Shown here: in pieces, positions 10,131 to 20,314 of the stretch | Numbering within the stretch: position 1 is the first letter of the stretch | Layout of the letters: the number at the start of each line of letters is the position of its first letter | Assembly (NCBI RefSeq): GCF_019931195.1 | Contig: NZ_JAIOUO010000003.1 | Location: 1 to 64,000, forward strand | Length of the DNA stretch: 64,000 nucleotides | Direction: 5' to 3' | Source of the DNA: Marinobacter sp. F4216 | GTDB lineage: Bacteria > Pseudomonadota > Gammaproteobacteria > Pseudomonadales > Oleiphilaceae | Program-made: the position numbers and the translations under genes | Notes under the pieces: generated by a model | What the model was told of the DNA's origin: nothing | What the model saw: only the letters and a program-made list of their open reading frames with translations | Database searches by the model: none

Positions 10131-10607
10131 TCAGTCTTCATGGCCCCGCGCTTCCAGCGCCCACTCAACCTGTCCGGCGGAAAATCCGCGTCGGGTCAGG
10201 AAACGGGCCTGACGTACCTTCTCATCCCAATCTTTCTGCAAGTCGGCAAGACCATAGCGGCGCTCCCGCAGAGCGACTGCCCTCTCGCGCCAACCCTGTT
10301 CGGTCACCTCTTGCAGGCAGTCTGGCGCAACATTTACCCCACGCTGTTGCAGCTCCGACAGAATACGAAGCGGGCCATAGCCGAGATCCATTCGTTGTCG
10401 CGCGTACACATCTGCAAAACGGCTATCGTCAAGCCAGCCTTCCTGCTCGTACTCATCCAGAACGGATTCAATCACCGGAGTTTCGATCCGGCGCTGACGC
10501 AATTTCAGGGACAATTCCAGCCGGCTATGCTCTCGCCGGGCAAGGAGCCGCAATGCGGTCGAGCGCGCCTTATGCAAAGGATCGTCCTGATTTTCCTGTT
10601 TTGCCAT
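10131..10607 (-). CDS. recX: Regulatory protein RecX
   Basis: RecX binds RecA filaments and limits recombinase activity. This 158-residue protein has the family's three-helix repeats, including RLLARREHSRLELSLKL near the N-terminus, a central DDSRFADVYARQR motif and RRGFSAGQVEWAL near the C-terminus. I start it at ATG 10607, preceded by AAGGGG. recX usually follows recA; here no recA is adjacent, so it is a separate gene convergent with mltF. Confidence 0.88.
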   Translation of the reverse strand: MAKQENQDDPLHKARSTALRLLARREHSRLELSLKLRQRRIETPVIESVLDEYEQEGWLDDSRFADVYARQRMDLGYGPLRILSELQQRGVNVAPDCLQEVTEQGWRERAVALRERRYGLADLQKDWDEKVRQARFLTRRGFSAGQVEWALEARGHED

Positions 10608-10777
10608 GTAGCCCCTTTCCGCCTGTGCAATCAAAACGCTAGACTAGCCCCGGAATTCACGTTACCGGATAACCCGGTAACCGTACCCGGCACTCTGCCT
10701 TCTGGGTGCCGATGGCCGGTAGCGGGACCACTTTGCCCGACACCGAGGACTGGCTTCAATCCCAAAAGGATACCTTT

Positions 10778-13249
10778 ATGGCTGCTTTCATTAAGAAACT
10801 CTTTAAATCCAAGAAAACCACCGAACCTGCAACCAAGCCTTCTGTTGAACAACCGACGAAGGACTCAGGCCATCAGCAGGACACCCGGGACATTCTCAGA
10901 GAGCAGCAACGGCACATCCTTAATGGTGCCCCAACCCAACAACAACTGGCCACTATTGCCGTTGAGGGCGTTACCGCCGAGCTCCGACTGAAAGCCGCCG
11001 GTCAAATGACAGATGCGGCCTGCCTCCACCAGGTACAGAAACAGGCCAAGGGCAAAGACAAAGGGGTTTACCAGGCGGTTCGACAAACCCTGCAACGTCA
11101 AAAAGAAGAAAAAGCGAAACAAGAGGCTCTGGTGGCAACCGTCACCAATCTGATTCGCAGCGCCACGGAGCAGGCCCGGAGCGACGATACCAAGCTCTAC
11201 GAAGCCCGACTCGACGCCCTGCTTGGACAATGGAAAGAAGTCGAGCAGCACGCGACCGCCGAGCAGACACAGGAATTCCTGCAAGCAAGCCACAGATGTC
11301 AGCAACGCCTTGACGAGATCAAGCAAGCCAAGGACGACGAAACCCGGCAGCATGACCAGAAGGAACAACGTTCTGAAACCCTTCAACTGCTTCAGTCAAC
11401 GCTGGAGGACCTCCGTGGCCACTCCCCGGAAGGACTCCCCTCTCTGTCGTCGCTGGACGCCCTGCAAAAAACCCAGGAAAACCGCTGGCTGGAAGCAACC
11501 CGGGACACAGCAGTTTCGGATGCGGAAAAGAAGGCCTATAACAGCGCAATGCTGACGCTGCGCAACTACATCAGCGCCATCCGCCGCATAACCCAGCACA
11601 GGGAAGCGCTTGCAGCCCTGGCCACGGCTAAACCTGAAGAGCACGCGGGCGACAGCGATATTCGGAAACAGGCTCAAACCCTGGTAGACGAGATCAACTG
11701 GCCCTCCGGCTACCCGCTGCCGGACATACTCCAGCCAGCTCACACCTTGCTGAAAAAATCTGCCAGTACGAAAACGCCTGCCCTTAGTGATGTCCAGCCC
11801 AACGACGCTGCTATAGCAGAACTGAAACAGACCATTGCCAAGCTTGAATCGGCTCTGGAAAGCAAGCAACTGAAAGAATCTCGCCAGCTTCTTAAATCAG
11901 CCCAGGCTGTCTTCAAGGATCTGAATCACCGCGAGCGGAAGACCTTTCAAGCCCGAATGCAGTTGCTGAACGGTCAGGTGAACGAACTCAGCGACTGGCT
12001 TGGTTTTGCCACGGAACCCAAGCAGATCACCCTGTGCGAGCAGATGGAATACCTGGCCGACCAACCCATGGATCCAGAAGCCAAGGCCGAGCGCATCAAG
12101 GAACTGCAAAAGGAGTGGCGCGAACTCGGTGGTTCGTCTGATCGCTCACTATGGACGCGCTTCAAAGAGGCGTCCGACCGGGCATTCGAGCCCTGCAAGG
12201 ACTACTTTTCGGCGAAATCCGGCCTGAAACAGAACAACCTCGAAACACGCAAAAAGATCTGCGAAGAACTGGAAACCTTCCTGAGCCAGGCAGACTGGTC
12301 CGCCATGGACTGGAAGGGCGCGGAGAAAATCCATCAGACCGCGCGACAGGAATGGAAGTCCGCCTGGCCGGTAGAATTCCGTGATAATCGCCCCATCCAG
12401 AAACGCTTTGACGATCTGCTCAAGCGCCTTGAAACATCGCTGGACGAAGAGCGCAGGAAAAACGAAACGCTGAAACAGGCCATTGTCGAAAAGGCCCAGG
12501 CGCTGGTCGAACACGACCCCCTGCAGGATGCAATCAATCAGGCGAAGAATCTTCAGAAGGACTGGAAGGCGATTGGTATCACCCGCCATCGAGAAGATCG
12601 TAAGCTCTGGCAGACATTCCGGAGCGCCTGCGACCAGATTTTTGCACGGCGGGACGCACAGCGCAGCGCCCACAAAGAAGCCATGCAGGTCGCAGACGAG
12701 AGTGCCAAACAGGCTTTGTCTGCGGCCAGCCAGCTTAATGAGAGCAATGAAGACTCCGCGCTGTCGGACGCACAGAAGAGCCTGAGTTCGCTACTGGGTT
12801 CGGAGGTGTCTCCGGGAACAAGTGACCAACTGAAGGCCGAAATCCAGCGACTGAAAAAAACCAGGGCCCATCGTGCGCTGTCATCCACCATTCAGAACTG
12901 GCAAACCCTCGTGGACGCGCGAACGGATGGGACTCTGAGCCAGGAAGAAGTTCCGTCACACTGGCCTGAACTGGCACATCACTTGGCCGGGGCTGACCAC
13001 GGCGAACTGGTGATTCGGGCAGAAATTCTGAGCGGGGTGGAGTCACCGGCCGAGGACCAGCAACGCCGGATGGAAATCCAGGTACGTCGCCTGGCGGATG
13101 GCATGGGGTCGTCTGAACAGTCAGGCAGCACCATGCAGGAGCTGGAAAAACTTGTGGCCGGCTGGTGCCTGGTCGATACCGATCACAGTCCTGTCCATCC
13201 TCTGGCCCAGCGCATGAATCAAGCAATCGGAGCACTCGCTCTCCCGTGA
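10778..13249 (+). CDS. DUF349 repeat protein
   Basis: This 823-residue cytoplasmic protein is highly charged and helical, with several DUF349-type repeats recognisable by the W-K-x-x-(G/W)-...R-x-LW-x-x-F pattern, for example KEWRELGGSSDRSLWTRF and KDWKAIGITRHREDRKLWQT. The function is not established. The ATG at 10778 follows AAAGGA and gives a basic N-terminus (MAAFIKKLFKSKK). Three upstream methionine or valine readings would give an unrelated extension. Coiled coil is likely over most of its length. Confidence 0.85.
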   Translation: MAAFIKKLFKSKKTTEPATKPSVEQPTKDSGHQQDTRDILREQQRHILNGAPTQQQLATIAVEGVTAELRLKAAGQMTDAACLHQVQKQAKGKDKGVYQAVRQTLQRQKEEKAKQEALVATVTNLIRSATEQARSDDTKLYEARLDALLGQWKEVEQHATAEQTQEFLQASHRCQQRLDEIKQAKDDETRQHDQKEQRSETLQLLQSTLEDLRGHSPEGLPSLSSLDALQKTQENRWLEATRDTAVSDAEKKAYNSAMLTLRNYISAIRRITQHREALAALATAKPEEHAGDSDIRKQAQTLVDEINWPSGYPLPDILQPAHTLLKKSASTKTPALSDVQPNDAAIAELKQTIAKLESALESKQLKESRQLLKSAQAVFKDLNHRERKTFQARMQLLNGQVNELSDWLGFATEPKQITLCEQMEYLADQPMDPEAKAERIKELQKEWRELGGSSDRSLWTRFKEASDRAFEPCKDYFSAKSGLKQNNLETRKKICEELETFLSQADWSAMDWKGAEKIHQTARQEWKSAWPVEFRDNRPIQKRFDDLLKRLETSLDEERRKNETLKQAIVEKAQALVEHDPLQDAINQAKNLQKDWKAIGITRHREDRKLWQTFRSACDQIFARRDAQRSAHKEAMQVADESAKQALSAASQLNESNEDSALSDAQKSLSSLLGSEVSPGTSDQLKAEIQRLKKTRAHRALSSTIQNWQTLVDARTDGTLSQEEVPSHWPELAHHLAGADHGELVIRAEILSGVESPAEDQQRRMEIQVRRLADGMGSSEQSGSTMQELEKLVAGWCLVDTDHSPVHPLAQRMNQAIGALALP

Positions 13250-13259
13250 CACCTGCTCT

Positions 13260-13526
13260 CTAGCGCTGATGTTCCCTCACGAAATCCCTGGCCGTTTTAA
13301 CCGCGTCCAGGGATTTTTCTTTCATACCCTTGAGCTCATCATCGGCCAGGTAAAACATCATATCGATGGGATGGCGATAGTAGCGCGGAGGAAGCCGGTT
13401 AAGCGCCACACACATAACATCGGCCAGATAGTCGGCGGTATCTTCCTCCTCCCGGGTGGCATTGATGGCATCCTGCACTAGCCGTTCATAAAAATTATCG
13501 ATGGCATCTCTGAGGGACATACGCAT
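13260..13526 (-). CDS. ComFB-family small protein
   Basis: The 88-residue protein resembles the late competence ComFB family: an N-terminal LRDAIDNFYERLV helix, a DYLADVMCVALNRLPPRYY core, and a YRHPIDMMFYLADDE segment. In Bacillus ComFB belongs to the competence operon but is dispensable; in cyanobacteria a ComFB protein binds cyclic di-nucleotides. Its role here is unknown. The ATG at 13526 is preceded by GGGAGGAA. It stands alone, convergent with the DUF349 gene. Confidence 0.75.
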   Translation of the reverse strand: MRMSLRDAIDNFYERLVQDAINATREEEDTADYLADVMCVALNRLPPRYYRHPIDMMFYLADDELKGMKEKSLDAVKTARDFVREHQR

Positions 13527-13703
13527 GTTCCTCCCGCGTTCGTGCACAACATCCAATTACCATAGATGCGCCCCTGCGCCTTGTCACTGGCCCTGAGCAA
13601 TTTCGCCAATAGGATTGGCAGGCACCGTCATTACACAGGCCGGCGCCGAACCGCTATGGTAGAGCCATCCCAATCAAAACGAACAATGAACCGAGGACAG
13701 CCA

Positions 13704-14912
13704 ATGACCACCGAAGCCTACATCTTCGATGCCGTTCGGACGCCGCGTGGCCGCGGCAAGAAGGACGGTTCCCTGCACAGCGTAAAACCCGTCACGCTAT
13801 TGAAGACCCTGCTGGATGCCCTGAAAGAGCGGAATAACCTGGATACCGCGCAGGTCGACGACATCGTCATGGGCTGCGTAACAGCTGTGGGCGATCAGGG
13901 CGCGGATATCGCCAAAACGGCAGCGCTGGCCGCCGACTGGGACGAAAAGGTGGCCGGCGTCACCCTGAACCGGTTCTGCGCCTCCGGCCTTGAAGCCGTG
14001 AACCTGGCCGCCATGAAAGTGCGGTCCGGCTGGGAAGACCTGGTGGTTGCCGGCGGCGTTGAATCCATGTCCCGCGTACCCATGGGCTCCGACGGGGGTG
14101 CCTGGGCGATGGACCCGGAAACCAACCTGCACACCGGCTTCATGCCTCAGGGCATTGGCGCAGACCTGATTGCAACCATCGAAGGGTTTAGCCGTGAAGA
14201 CGTCGACCAGTTTGCTGTACGTTCCCAGCAAAAAGCCGCCAATGCCTGGAGCAACGGTCATTTCGCCAAATCCATCATCCCCGTGACCGACCAGAATGGC
14301 GTAGTCATTCTCGACTGTGACGAACACGTGCGGGGAGAGACCACCTTAGACTCGCTGGCTGGCCTGAAGCCCTCGTTCCAGATGATGGGCGAAATGGGGT
14401 TCGACAGCGTTGCCCGGGAAAAGTACCACTACATCGAAAAGATTAACCACGTGCATCATGCGGGCAATTCCTCCGGCATCGTGGATGGCGCCACCGCCGT
14501 TCTGATCGGCAGCGCAGCCAAGGGCAAGGCCATGGGACTCAAGCCGCGGGCCCGCATTGTCGCCACCGCGGTGACCAGCACCGACCCCACTATCATGCTG
14601 ACGGGGCCTGCGCCGGCCGCGCGCAAAGCGCTGGACAAGGCCGGCATGACGGCAGATCAGATCGACCTGTTTGAAGTCAACGAAGCCTTTGCCTCTGTGG
14701 TCATGCGCTTTCAGAAAGAGCTGTCGGTTCCCGATGAAAAAGTGAACGTGAATGGCGGCGCCATCGCCATGGGCCACCCGCTTGGCGCCACCGGTGCCAT
14801 GATCCTCGGGACACTGATGGACGAACTGGAACGCCGGGAACTGCGATACGGCCTGGCCACCCTGTGTGTGGGCGGCGGCATGGGTATCGCCACCATCATT
14901 GAACGCGTCTGA
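13704..14912 (+). CDS. fadI: Acetyl-CoA C-acyltransferase (thiolase), FadI/FadA type
   Basis: Thiolase that cleaves 3-ketoacyl-CoA with CoA in fatty acid beta-oxidation. The 402-residue protein has the acyl-accepting Cys92 in [10 protein letters not shown], the GHPLGATGA histidine motif and the second active-site Cys388 in CVGGGMG. The ATG at 13704 follows GAGG. The multifunctional fadJ-like gene starts 33 bases downstream, so the two form an operon encoding the two parts of a beta-oxidation complex. The symbol is by family; FadA cannot be excluded. Confidence 0.85.
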   Translation: MTTEAYIFDAVRTPRGRGKKDGSLHSVKPVTLLKTLLDALKERNNLDTAQVDDIVMGCVTAVGDQGADIAKTAALAADWDEKVAGVTLNRFCASGLEAVNLAAMKVRSGWEDLVVAGGVESMSRVPMGSDGGAWAMDPETNLHTGFMPQGIGADLIATIEGFSREDVDQFAVRSQQKAANAWSNGHFAKSIIPVTDQNGVVILDCDEHVRGETTLDSLAGLKPSFQMMGEMGFDSVAREKYHYIEKINHVHHAGNSSGIVDGATAVLIGSAAKGKAMGLKPRARIVATAVTSTDPTIMLTGPAPAARKALDKAGMTADQIDLFEVNEAFASVVMRFQKELSVPDEKVNVNGGAIAMGHPLGATGAMILGTLMDELERRELRYGLATLCVGGGMGIATIIERV

Positions 14913-14944
14913 ACCCGACACTTTTTTCAGATAGGAGAATTGTA

Positions 14945-17095
14945 ATGTGTGCCATCCGTTATGAACTGGGTTCAGATCAGATCCTGACCCTGACCATAGA
15001 CATGCCGGGCCAGTCCGCCAACACCATGAACGGGGCCTTTCGTGACGCCCTATCCGAAACGGTCGCACGGGTTCAGTCAGACCTGGACACTGTCCGCGGC
15101 ATCATCATCACCTCGGCCAAGAAAACGTTTTTTGCCGGTGGCGACCTGAAGGAACTGCACAAGGTGAGCCGAGCGGACGCCAAAGCCTTCGAGGATATGG
15201 TCAACGGTCTGAAAGCCGACATGCGAGCCCTGGAAACCTGCGGCAAGCCCGTGGTTGCCGCCATCAATGGCGCGGCACTGGGTGGCGGGCTGGAACTCGC
15301 CCTCGCCTGCCATCATCGGGTGGTTCTGGATAACGACGCCATCCAGCTGGGCCTGCCGGAAGTCACCCTCGGCCTGCTGCCCGGAGGTGGAGGCACGCAG
15401 CGCTTGCCTCGGATGATTGGCCTGGAAGCCGCCTTCCCGTTTCTGATGGAAGGCAAGAAAGTGAATCCCAAAGCGGCCCTGAAAGCAGGACTTATTGATG
15501 ATCTTGCCGAGTCTGTGGACGAGATGATCACCAAGGCCCGCGAGTTCATCGACGCGAACCCGAAATGCCAGCAACCCTGGGACCAGAAAGGCTTCAAACT
15601 CCCCGGGGGTGCCCCCCATCACCCGGCCATGGCCCAGAAGCTGGCCATTGCGCCGGCCATGCTCAGGCAGAAAACAAAAGGTTGTTATCCCGCGCCGGAA
15701 CGAATTCTTTCAGCGGCGGTTGAAGGCGCCCAGGTGGACTTTGACAGCGGCAGCCTGATCGAAACCCGTTATTTTGCCGAGCTGGTGATTGGCCAGGTCG
15801 CCAAGAACATGACCGGCACCTTCTGGTTCCAGCTTAACGATCTGAAAGCGGGCGGCAGTCGCCCAGCAGGCTTCGACACGGAAACCTTCAGCAAGGTCGG
15901 GATTCTCGGTGCAGGCATGATGGGCGCTGGCATCGCCTATTCCACCGCAACCCGTGGCATCGACGTGGTTCTGAAAGATGTATCGGTGGAAAACGCCGAG
16001 AAAGGAAAGGGGTACTCCGAGAAACTGTTAGCAAAGAAAGTCAGCCGTGGCCGTATGACCGAAGCCCGGAAGGCCGAGACTCTGGCTCGCATCCAACCCA
16101 CCGACTCCGCGAGTGACCTGGAGGGATGTGACCTCATCATTGAGGCGGTCTTCGAGGACAGCGGCCTGAAAGCCAAGGTAACGCAGGAAGCCGAGCCCAA
16201 ACTGGTGAACAACGGCATTTTCGCCTCCAACACGTCCACGATTCCCATTACCCAACTGGCCCAAGCGTCCGGCAAGCCAGAGAATTTTATCGGCCTGCAC
16301 TTCTTCTCGCCGGTCGACAAAATGCAGCTGGTGGAAATCATCGTGGGCGCCAAGACCTCCGACGAGACACTGGCGCGGGCGTTCGACTACGTTCAACAGA
16401 TTGGCAAAATCCCGATCGTGGTGAATGACAGCCGGGGATTCTTCACCTCCCGGGTATTCGGCACCTTCGTGAACGAAGGCATCAGCATGCTGGCCGAAGG
16501 TATCCACCCTTCCAGCATCGAGAACGCCGGCCTGTTCGCGGGTATGCCCGTTGGCCCGCTGGCCATTTCCGACGAAGTCAGCCTGACCCTGATGCAGCAC
16601 ATCCGTGCCCAGAGCAAGAAGGACACGGAAGCGGCAGGCGGTGTTTGGGAACCGCATCCGGCCGAGGCCGTGATTGACCGCATGGTCGATGAACAGGGCC
16701 GCAAGGGTAAGGCCGCCGGGGCGGGCTTTTATGAATACCCGGAAAACGGCAAGAAACATCTCTGGCCCGGACTGGATCAGCTGTTCGTGGATAACGACAA
16801 GGCTCATGCTGTCCAGCTCCAGGACCTGAAAGACCGCATCCTCTTTATTCAGGCAATTGAAACCGTTCGCTGCCTGGAAGAAGGCGTATTGAGGAACATT
16901 GAAGATGCCAACATCGGCAGCATTTTCGGTATCGGCTTTGCGGCCTGGACCGGCGGCGCCATTCAGTTCATCAATCAGTACGGTGTTCGCGCATTCACCG
17001 AACGCGCGAGCGAGCTGGCCGCCCGCTATGGTGAGCGATTCACCCCACCCGGGCTGCTGGTAGAGAAAGCCGAGGGCAACGCGGCCTTTGTCTAA
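14945..17095 (+). CDS. fadJ: Fatty acid oxidation multifunctional protein: enoyl-CoA hydratase / 3-hydroxyacyl-CoA dehydrogenase
   Basis: The N-terminal crotonase domain (about 1-200) has the oxyanion-hole motifs (FFAGGDLKEL, NGAALGGGLELALA). The central NAD-binding domain begins at GILGAGMMGAG near 320, and a C-terminal 3-hydroxyacyl-CoA dehydrogenase domain follows, with VNDSRGFFTSRV. At 716 residues it has the FadB/FadJ length. AGGAGA precedes the ATG. It works with the thiolase just upstream to complete the beta-oxidation cycle. A strong hairpin follows the gene. Confidence 0.9.
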   Translation: MCAIRYELGSDQILTLTIDMPGQSANTMNGAFRDALSETVARVQSDLDTVRGIIITSAKKTFFAGGDLKELHKVSRADAKAFEDMVNGLKADMRALETCGKPVVAAINGAALGGGLELALACHHRVVLDNDAIQLGLPEVTLGLLPGGGGTQRLPRMIGLEAAFPFLMEGKKVNPKAALKAGLIDDLAESVDEMITKAREFIDANPKCQQPWDQKGFKLPGGAPHHPAMAQKLAIAPAMLRQKTKGCYPAPERILSAAVEGAQVDFDSGSLIETRYFAELVIGQVAKNMTGTFWFQLNDLKAGGSRPAGFDTETFSKVGILGAGMMGAGIAYSTATRGIDVVLKDVSVENAEKGKGYSEKLLAKKVSRGRMTEARKAETLARIQPTDSASDLEGCDLIIEAVFEDSGLKAKVTQEAEPKLVNNGIFASNTSTIPITQLAQASGKPENFIGLHFFSPVDKMQLVEIIVGAKTSDETLARAFDYVQQIGKIPIVVNDSRGFFTSRVFGTFVNEGISMLAEGIHPSSIENAGLFAGMPVGPLAISDEVSLTLMQHIRAQSKKDTEAAGGVWEPHPAEAVIDRMVDEQGRKGKAAGAGFYEYPENGKKHLWPGLDQLFVDNDKAHAVQLQDLKDRILFIQAIETVRCLEEGVLRNIEDANIGSIFGIGFAAWTGGAIQFINQYGVRAFTERASELAARYGERFTPPGLLVEKAEGNAAFV

Positions 17096-17102
17096 GCAGT
17101 CC

Positions 17103-17130
17103 ACCGGAGAGGCACAAGCCTCTCCGGTTC
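17103..17130 (+). terminator. Hairpin after the fadI-fadJ operon
   Basis: Bases 17103-17113 (ACCGGAGAGGC) pair perfectly with 17118-17128 (GCCTCTCCGGT) around an ACAA loop, 8 bases after the stop codon. Only a short TTCCCC follows, so the U-tract is weak. It may act as a terminator or mRNA-stabilising hairpin. Confidence 0.6.
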
Positions 17131-17323
17131 CCCGCACTTATCGCCCCTACGCCCCGCAAAGCCCCCGCCTTACTAACCTGACACTTTCATGGACAGATTG
17201 TCACGAACCTGCCAATCACTGGTATGGCAACGCTGTTAGCGCTTGCCTACAATGAGCCTATTCGCTAACGGGTAAGCCGGCCCCTCTTCCAGGCGCCGCA
17301 CCAGTAAAGTCAGGTAAGAATTT

Positions 17324-19495
17324 ATGACCTACGCGGAAAGAACTGTCGCTCGTCGCTCCGCTGCTTCGGGCAGCCGAACCGGGCTCTGCAAAGCCATCAG
17401 CCTGGCTTTGTTGGTGGGCATGCCTCTTGGCCTGTCTGCAAAGATTGATGACAAGCAGATCTACGAACCTGTCGCTCCCACCATCGATCAGGCCCGAGCG
17501 AACATTCTGATTGCCCGCCAGCTCCAGTTCACCCACTTCCGGGACATGGGCATCAATGACCAGCTTTCCGAACAGGTCTTTGACGCCTACCTCGACTATC
17601 TCGATGGCCAGCGTATCTACCTGACCCGCCAGGACGTAGACCGGTTTACCGGCACCAAGAGCCAGCTCGGCTCTGCCCTGAAAACCGGTCAGCTTCAGCC
17701 GGGCTTCGATATTTACAACCTGGTTCAGCAACGGGTCATCGAGCGGCTCCAGTTCGCATTGTCCGTGCTGGATGATGGCCTCGATTCCCTGGACTTTGCA
17801 GCGGACGAAACCATTCTGGTCGATCGATCGGAAGCCGAGTGGGAGGCGGACACCGCCGCACTGGATGAGCTTTGGACCAAGCGCATCAAAAACGCCGTTC
17901 TGGCCCAACGACTGAACGGAAAAGAGGACGATGCCATCAAGGAAAGCCTGGTGCGTCGTTACGAAGGTCAGCTCAAGCGCGCGTACCAGGCTCGGAGTGA
18001 AGATGCCTTCCAGGCCTACATGAATGCCTTCACCAGCATCTGGGATCCCCACACCTCGTACTTCTCGCCCCGGACGTCCGAGAACTTCAACATCAACATG
18101 AGCCTGTCGCTGGAAGGGATTGGAGCGGTCCTTCAGGCGGATAACGAATACACCAAAATTGTGCGTCTTGTGCCCGGTGGTCCGGCGGCCAAGCAGGGTC
18201 AGTTGCGGCCGGCGGACCGAATTGTTTCCGTCGCCCAGGAAGACGAAAAACCTGTAAACGTGATTGGCTGGCGACTGGACGAAGTCGTGGATCTGATCCG
18301 CGGCCCCCGCAACTCTGTGGTAACCCTGGAGGTGATTCCGGCCAACGCAAGTGATGAAACCATCACCAAGACCATTGCCATCAAGCGGGATGAAGTGAAA
18401 CTGGAAGAACAGAGCGCCAGCAAGGACCTCATCGAGCTTGAACGGGACGGTGACGATTACAGCATTGGCGTAATCAACATTCCCACCTTCTACGCCGATT
18501 TCCAGGCGATGCAGGCCGGCGATCCGAACTACAAGAGCACCACCCGGGATGTTCGCCGATTGATCCGCGAACTGCGTGAAGACGGCATGGATGGCCTGGT
18601 GATAGATCTGCGCAACAACGGTGGTGGTGCCCTGCACGAAGCCAACGACCTTGTGGGTCTGTTCATTGACAAAGGCCCGACCGTGCAGATCCGGCACGCC
18701 AATAACGAAGTCCAGACTCTGGATGATGAGGACCCGTCAGTGTCCTACGATGGCCCACTGGTGGTGCTCACCAACCGGATGAGTGCCTCGGCTTCCGAGA
18801 TTTTTGCCGGCGCCATCCAGGACTACGGACGTGGTCTGGTGGTTGGTTCCCAGACCTTCGGCAAGGGCACGGTACAGGCGGTTCGTCCCCTGAATCACGG
18901 CCAGCTGAAAATCACCCAGTCCAAGTTCTACCGTGTGTCTGGTGGCTCTACCCAGCACAAAGGGGTGATTCCGGATATCGAAATTCCGTCCCGGATCGAC
19001 AAGAACCGGATTGGCGAGGACGCGTTGGAACGTGCTCTGCCCTGGGACCAGATTGAAGCCGTACCCCACACTCGCTATTTCGATTTCAGCGGCATCATCG
19101 ATGAGCTGCGCCAGCGCCACGAAACACGGTTCTCCACCAGCCCGGAGTTCAACTTGCTGCAGGAAGAAATCGAGTTCCTGAACGAACAGCGGGAACTGGA
19201 CTCCGTGAGCCTCAACTTTGAGACCCGCAAGGCCCAGCACGAACAGATCGAGCGCACCCGACTGAGCATTGCCAATGCCCGCCGTGAACTTCGTGGCGAA
19301 GAGCCTTTTGAGACCCTCGAAGCTCTGGAAGACTGGCAGGACCAGCAAGCCGCCCAGCAGGATGCGGTCGATGAGGAGCTGGACTTTGTCATCCGCGAAG
19401 GTGGCCACATTGTGGCGGACATGGTTGAACTGGACCGTCGCATGGTCTCGATTTCCACCCCCAGGCACTTTGCCGTCCAGGCGCCGGCTCAATAA
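17324..19495 (+). CDS. prc: Tail-specific carboxy-terminal protease Prc
   Basis: Periplasmic S41 serine protease that trims or degrades proteins from the C-terminus and controls peptidoglycan hydrolases. The 723-residue protein has a hydrophobic export signal (about 24-40), an N-terminal helical domain, a PDZ domain near 260-340 (PGGPAAKQGQLRPADRIV) and the S41 core. The core contains the S-A-S-A-S-E motif at 487-492 and the catalytic Lys514 in FGKGTVQ. It is followed 20 bases later by an HTH-domain gene, probably in the same operon. Confidence 0.92.
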   Translation: MTYAERTVARRSAASGSRTGLCKAISLALLVGMPLGLSAKIDDKQIYEPVAPTIDQARANILIARQLQFTHFRDMGINDQLSEQVFDAYLDYLDGQRIYLTRQDVDRFTGTKSQLGSALKTGQLQPGFDIYNLVQQRVIERLQFALSVLDDGLDSLDFAADETILVDRSEAEWEADTAALDELWTKRIKNAVLAQRLNGKEDDAIKESLVRRYEGQLKRAYQARSEDAFQAYMNAFTSIWDPHTSYFSPRTSENFNINMSLSLEGIGAVLQADNEYTKIVRLVPGGPAAKQGQLRPADRIVSVAQEDEKPVNVIGWRLDEVVDLIRGPRNSVVTLEVIPANASDETITKTIAIKRDEVKLEEQSASKDLIELERDGDDYSIGVINIPTFYADFQAMQAGDPNYKSTTRDVRRLIRELREDGMDGLVIDLRNNGGGALHEANDLVGLFIDKGPTVQIRHANNEVQTLDDEDPSVSYDGPLVVLTNRMSASASEIFAGAIQDYGRGLVVGSQTFGKGTVQAVRPLNHGQLKITQSKFYRVSGGSTQHKGVIPDIEIPSRIDKNRIGEDALERALPWDQIEAVPHTRYFDFSGIIDELRQRHETRFSTSPEFNLLQEEIEFLNEQRELDSVSLNFETRKAQHEQIERTRLSIANARRELRGEEPFETLEALEDWQDQQAAQQDAVDEELDFVIREGGHIVADMVELDRRMVSISTPRHFAVQAPAQ

Positions 19496-19515
19496 GCGAG
19501 GATAACTGCAGGAGC

Positions 19516-20268
19516 ATGCCGCAACGACCCAAGGATGAAATACCCCCAACGACGGAGCGAGTGTTGCGAGATACTCTGCTGGATGCGCTTCACGCCATGC
19601 GCTCCATGCAGGAAATCGAGGAACTTCAGAATCCGGAAGTGGCCGACAGCAAAAGTTCCGAGGGCCTTGTGGACCGACTGGTCGGCCTGACCGGCTCCGC
19701 GGTTCGCCTCGGATTGCGGGCCACCGATACCTCCGTGCGGGTGGGCCGGGCGCTGATCAATTCCCAGGACCAGCTTCGGGCCATGCTCACTGCAGGCCAG
19801 TCACTCAGGGACATCCGGGAAGTCGCCGGGCTCACCCTGAGCGAGATGAGCGAAGCCCTGAACCTGAAGGACAAATCGGTCCTGGAAGCCGTGGAAAACG
19901 GTACGGCTACCCTGTCTTTCGAACTGATCCTCCGGCTCGCCGCCCTGATCGCCCGAAACGATCCCATCCCGTTCATTCTCCGGACCACCCGCAATTACAA
20001 CCCGGAAGTCTGGCAAATGCTCAATGACTGGGGCGTGGGCCGCCTTCCGCTGCAGTTCGAGCGGGAGCGTGAATTCATCAATATCTTTCGCCGCCATGAC
20101 GACGCCAGAAACCTGTCGGACGAGGGGTTCAAGAAGGTGCTGGAATTTACCCGGCAGAGCTTTGAAATGTCCCTGCACTTTATTGAAGAACAGGAACGTG
20201 AGGTGGCAGAGCTGAAGACCACCTATGAGGAAAAATCGAAGACGGAAGATGAACCCGCCAAAGACTGA
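19516..20268 (+). CDS. XRE-type helix-turn-helix protein
   Basis: The 250-residue protein has an XRE-like helix-turn-helix in its middle (about 95-140: SLRDIREVAGLTLSEMSEAL followed by a recognition helix), flanked by a charged N-terminal region and a helical C-terminal region. It has no membrane segment. It starts 20 bases after prc with AGGAG nearby, so co-transcription is likely. Whether it regulates prc or envelope genes cannot be told from sequence. Confidence 0.7.
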   Translation: MPQRPKDEIPPTTERVLRDTLLDALHAMRSMQEIEELQNPEVADSKSSEGLVDRLVGLTGSAVRLGLRATDTSVRVGRALINSQDQLRAMLTAGQSLRDIREVAGLTLSEMSEALNLKDKSVLEAVENGTATLSFELILRLAALIARNDPIPFILRTTRNYNPEVWQMLNDWGVGRLPLQFEREREFINIFRRHDDARNLSDEGFKKVLEFTRQSFEMSLHFIEEQEREVAELKTTYEEKSKTEDEPAKD

Positions 20269-20314
20269 GAGGCTATCTCCCCTCAGCCCTGAGCACCATA
20301 AGAGCTACACATGT

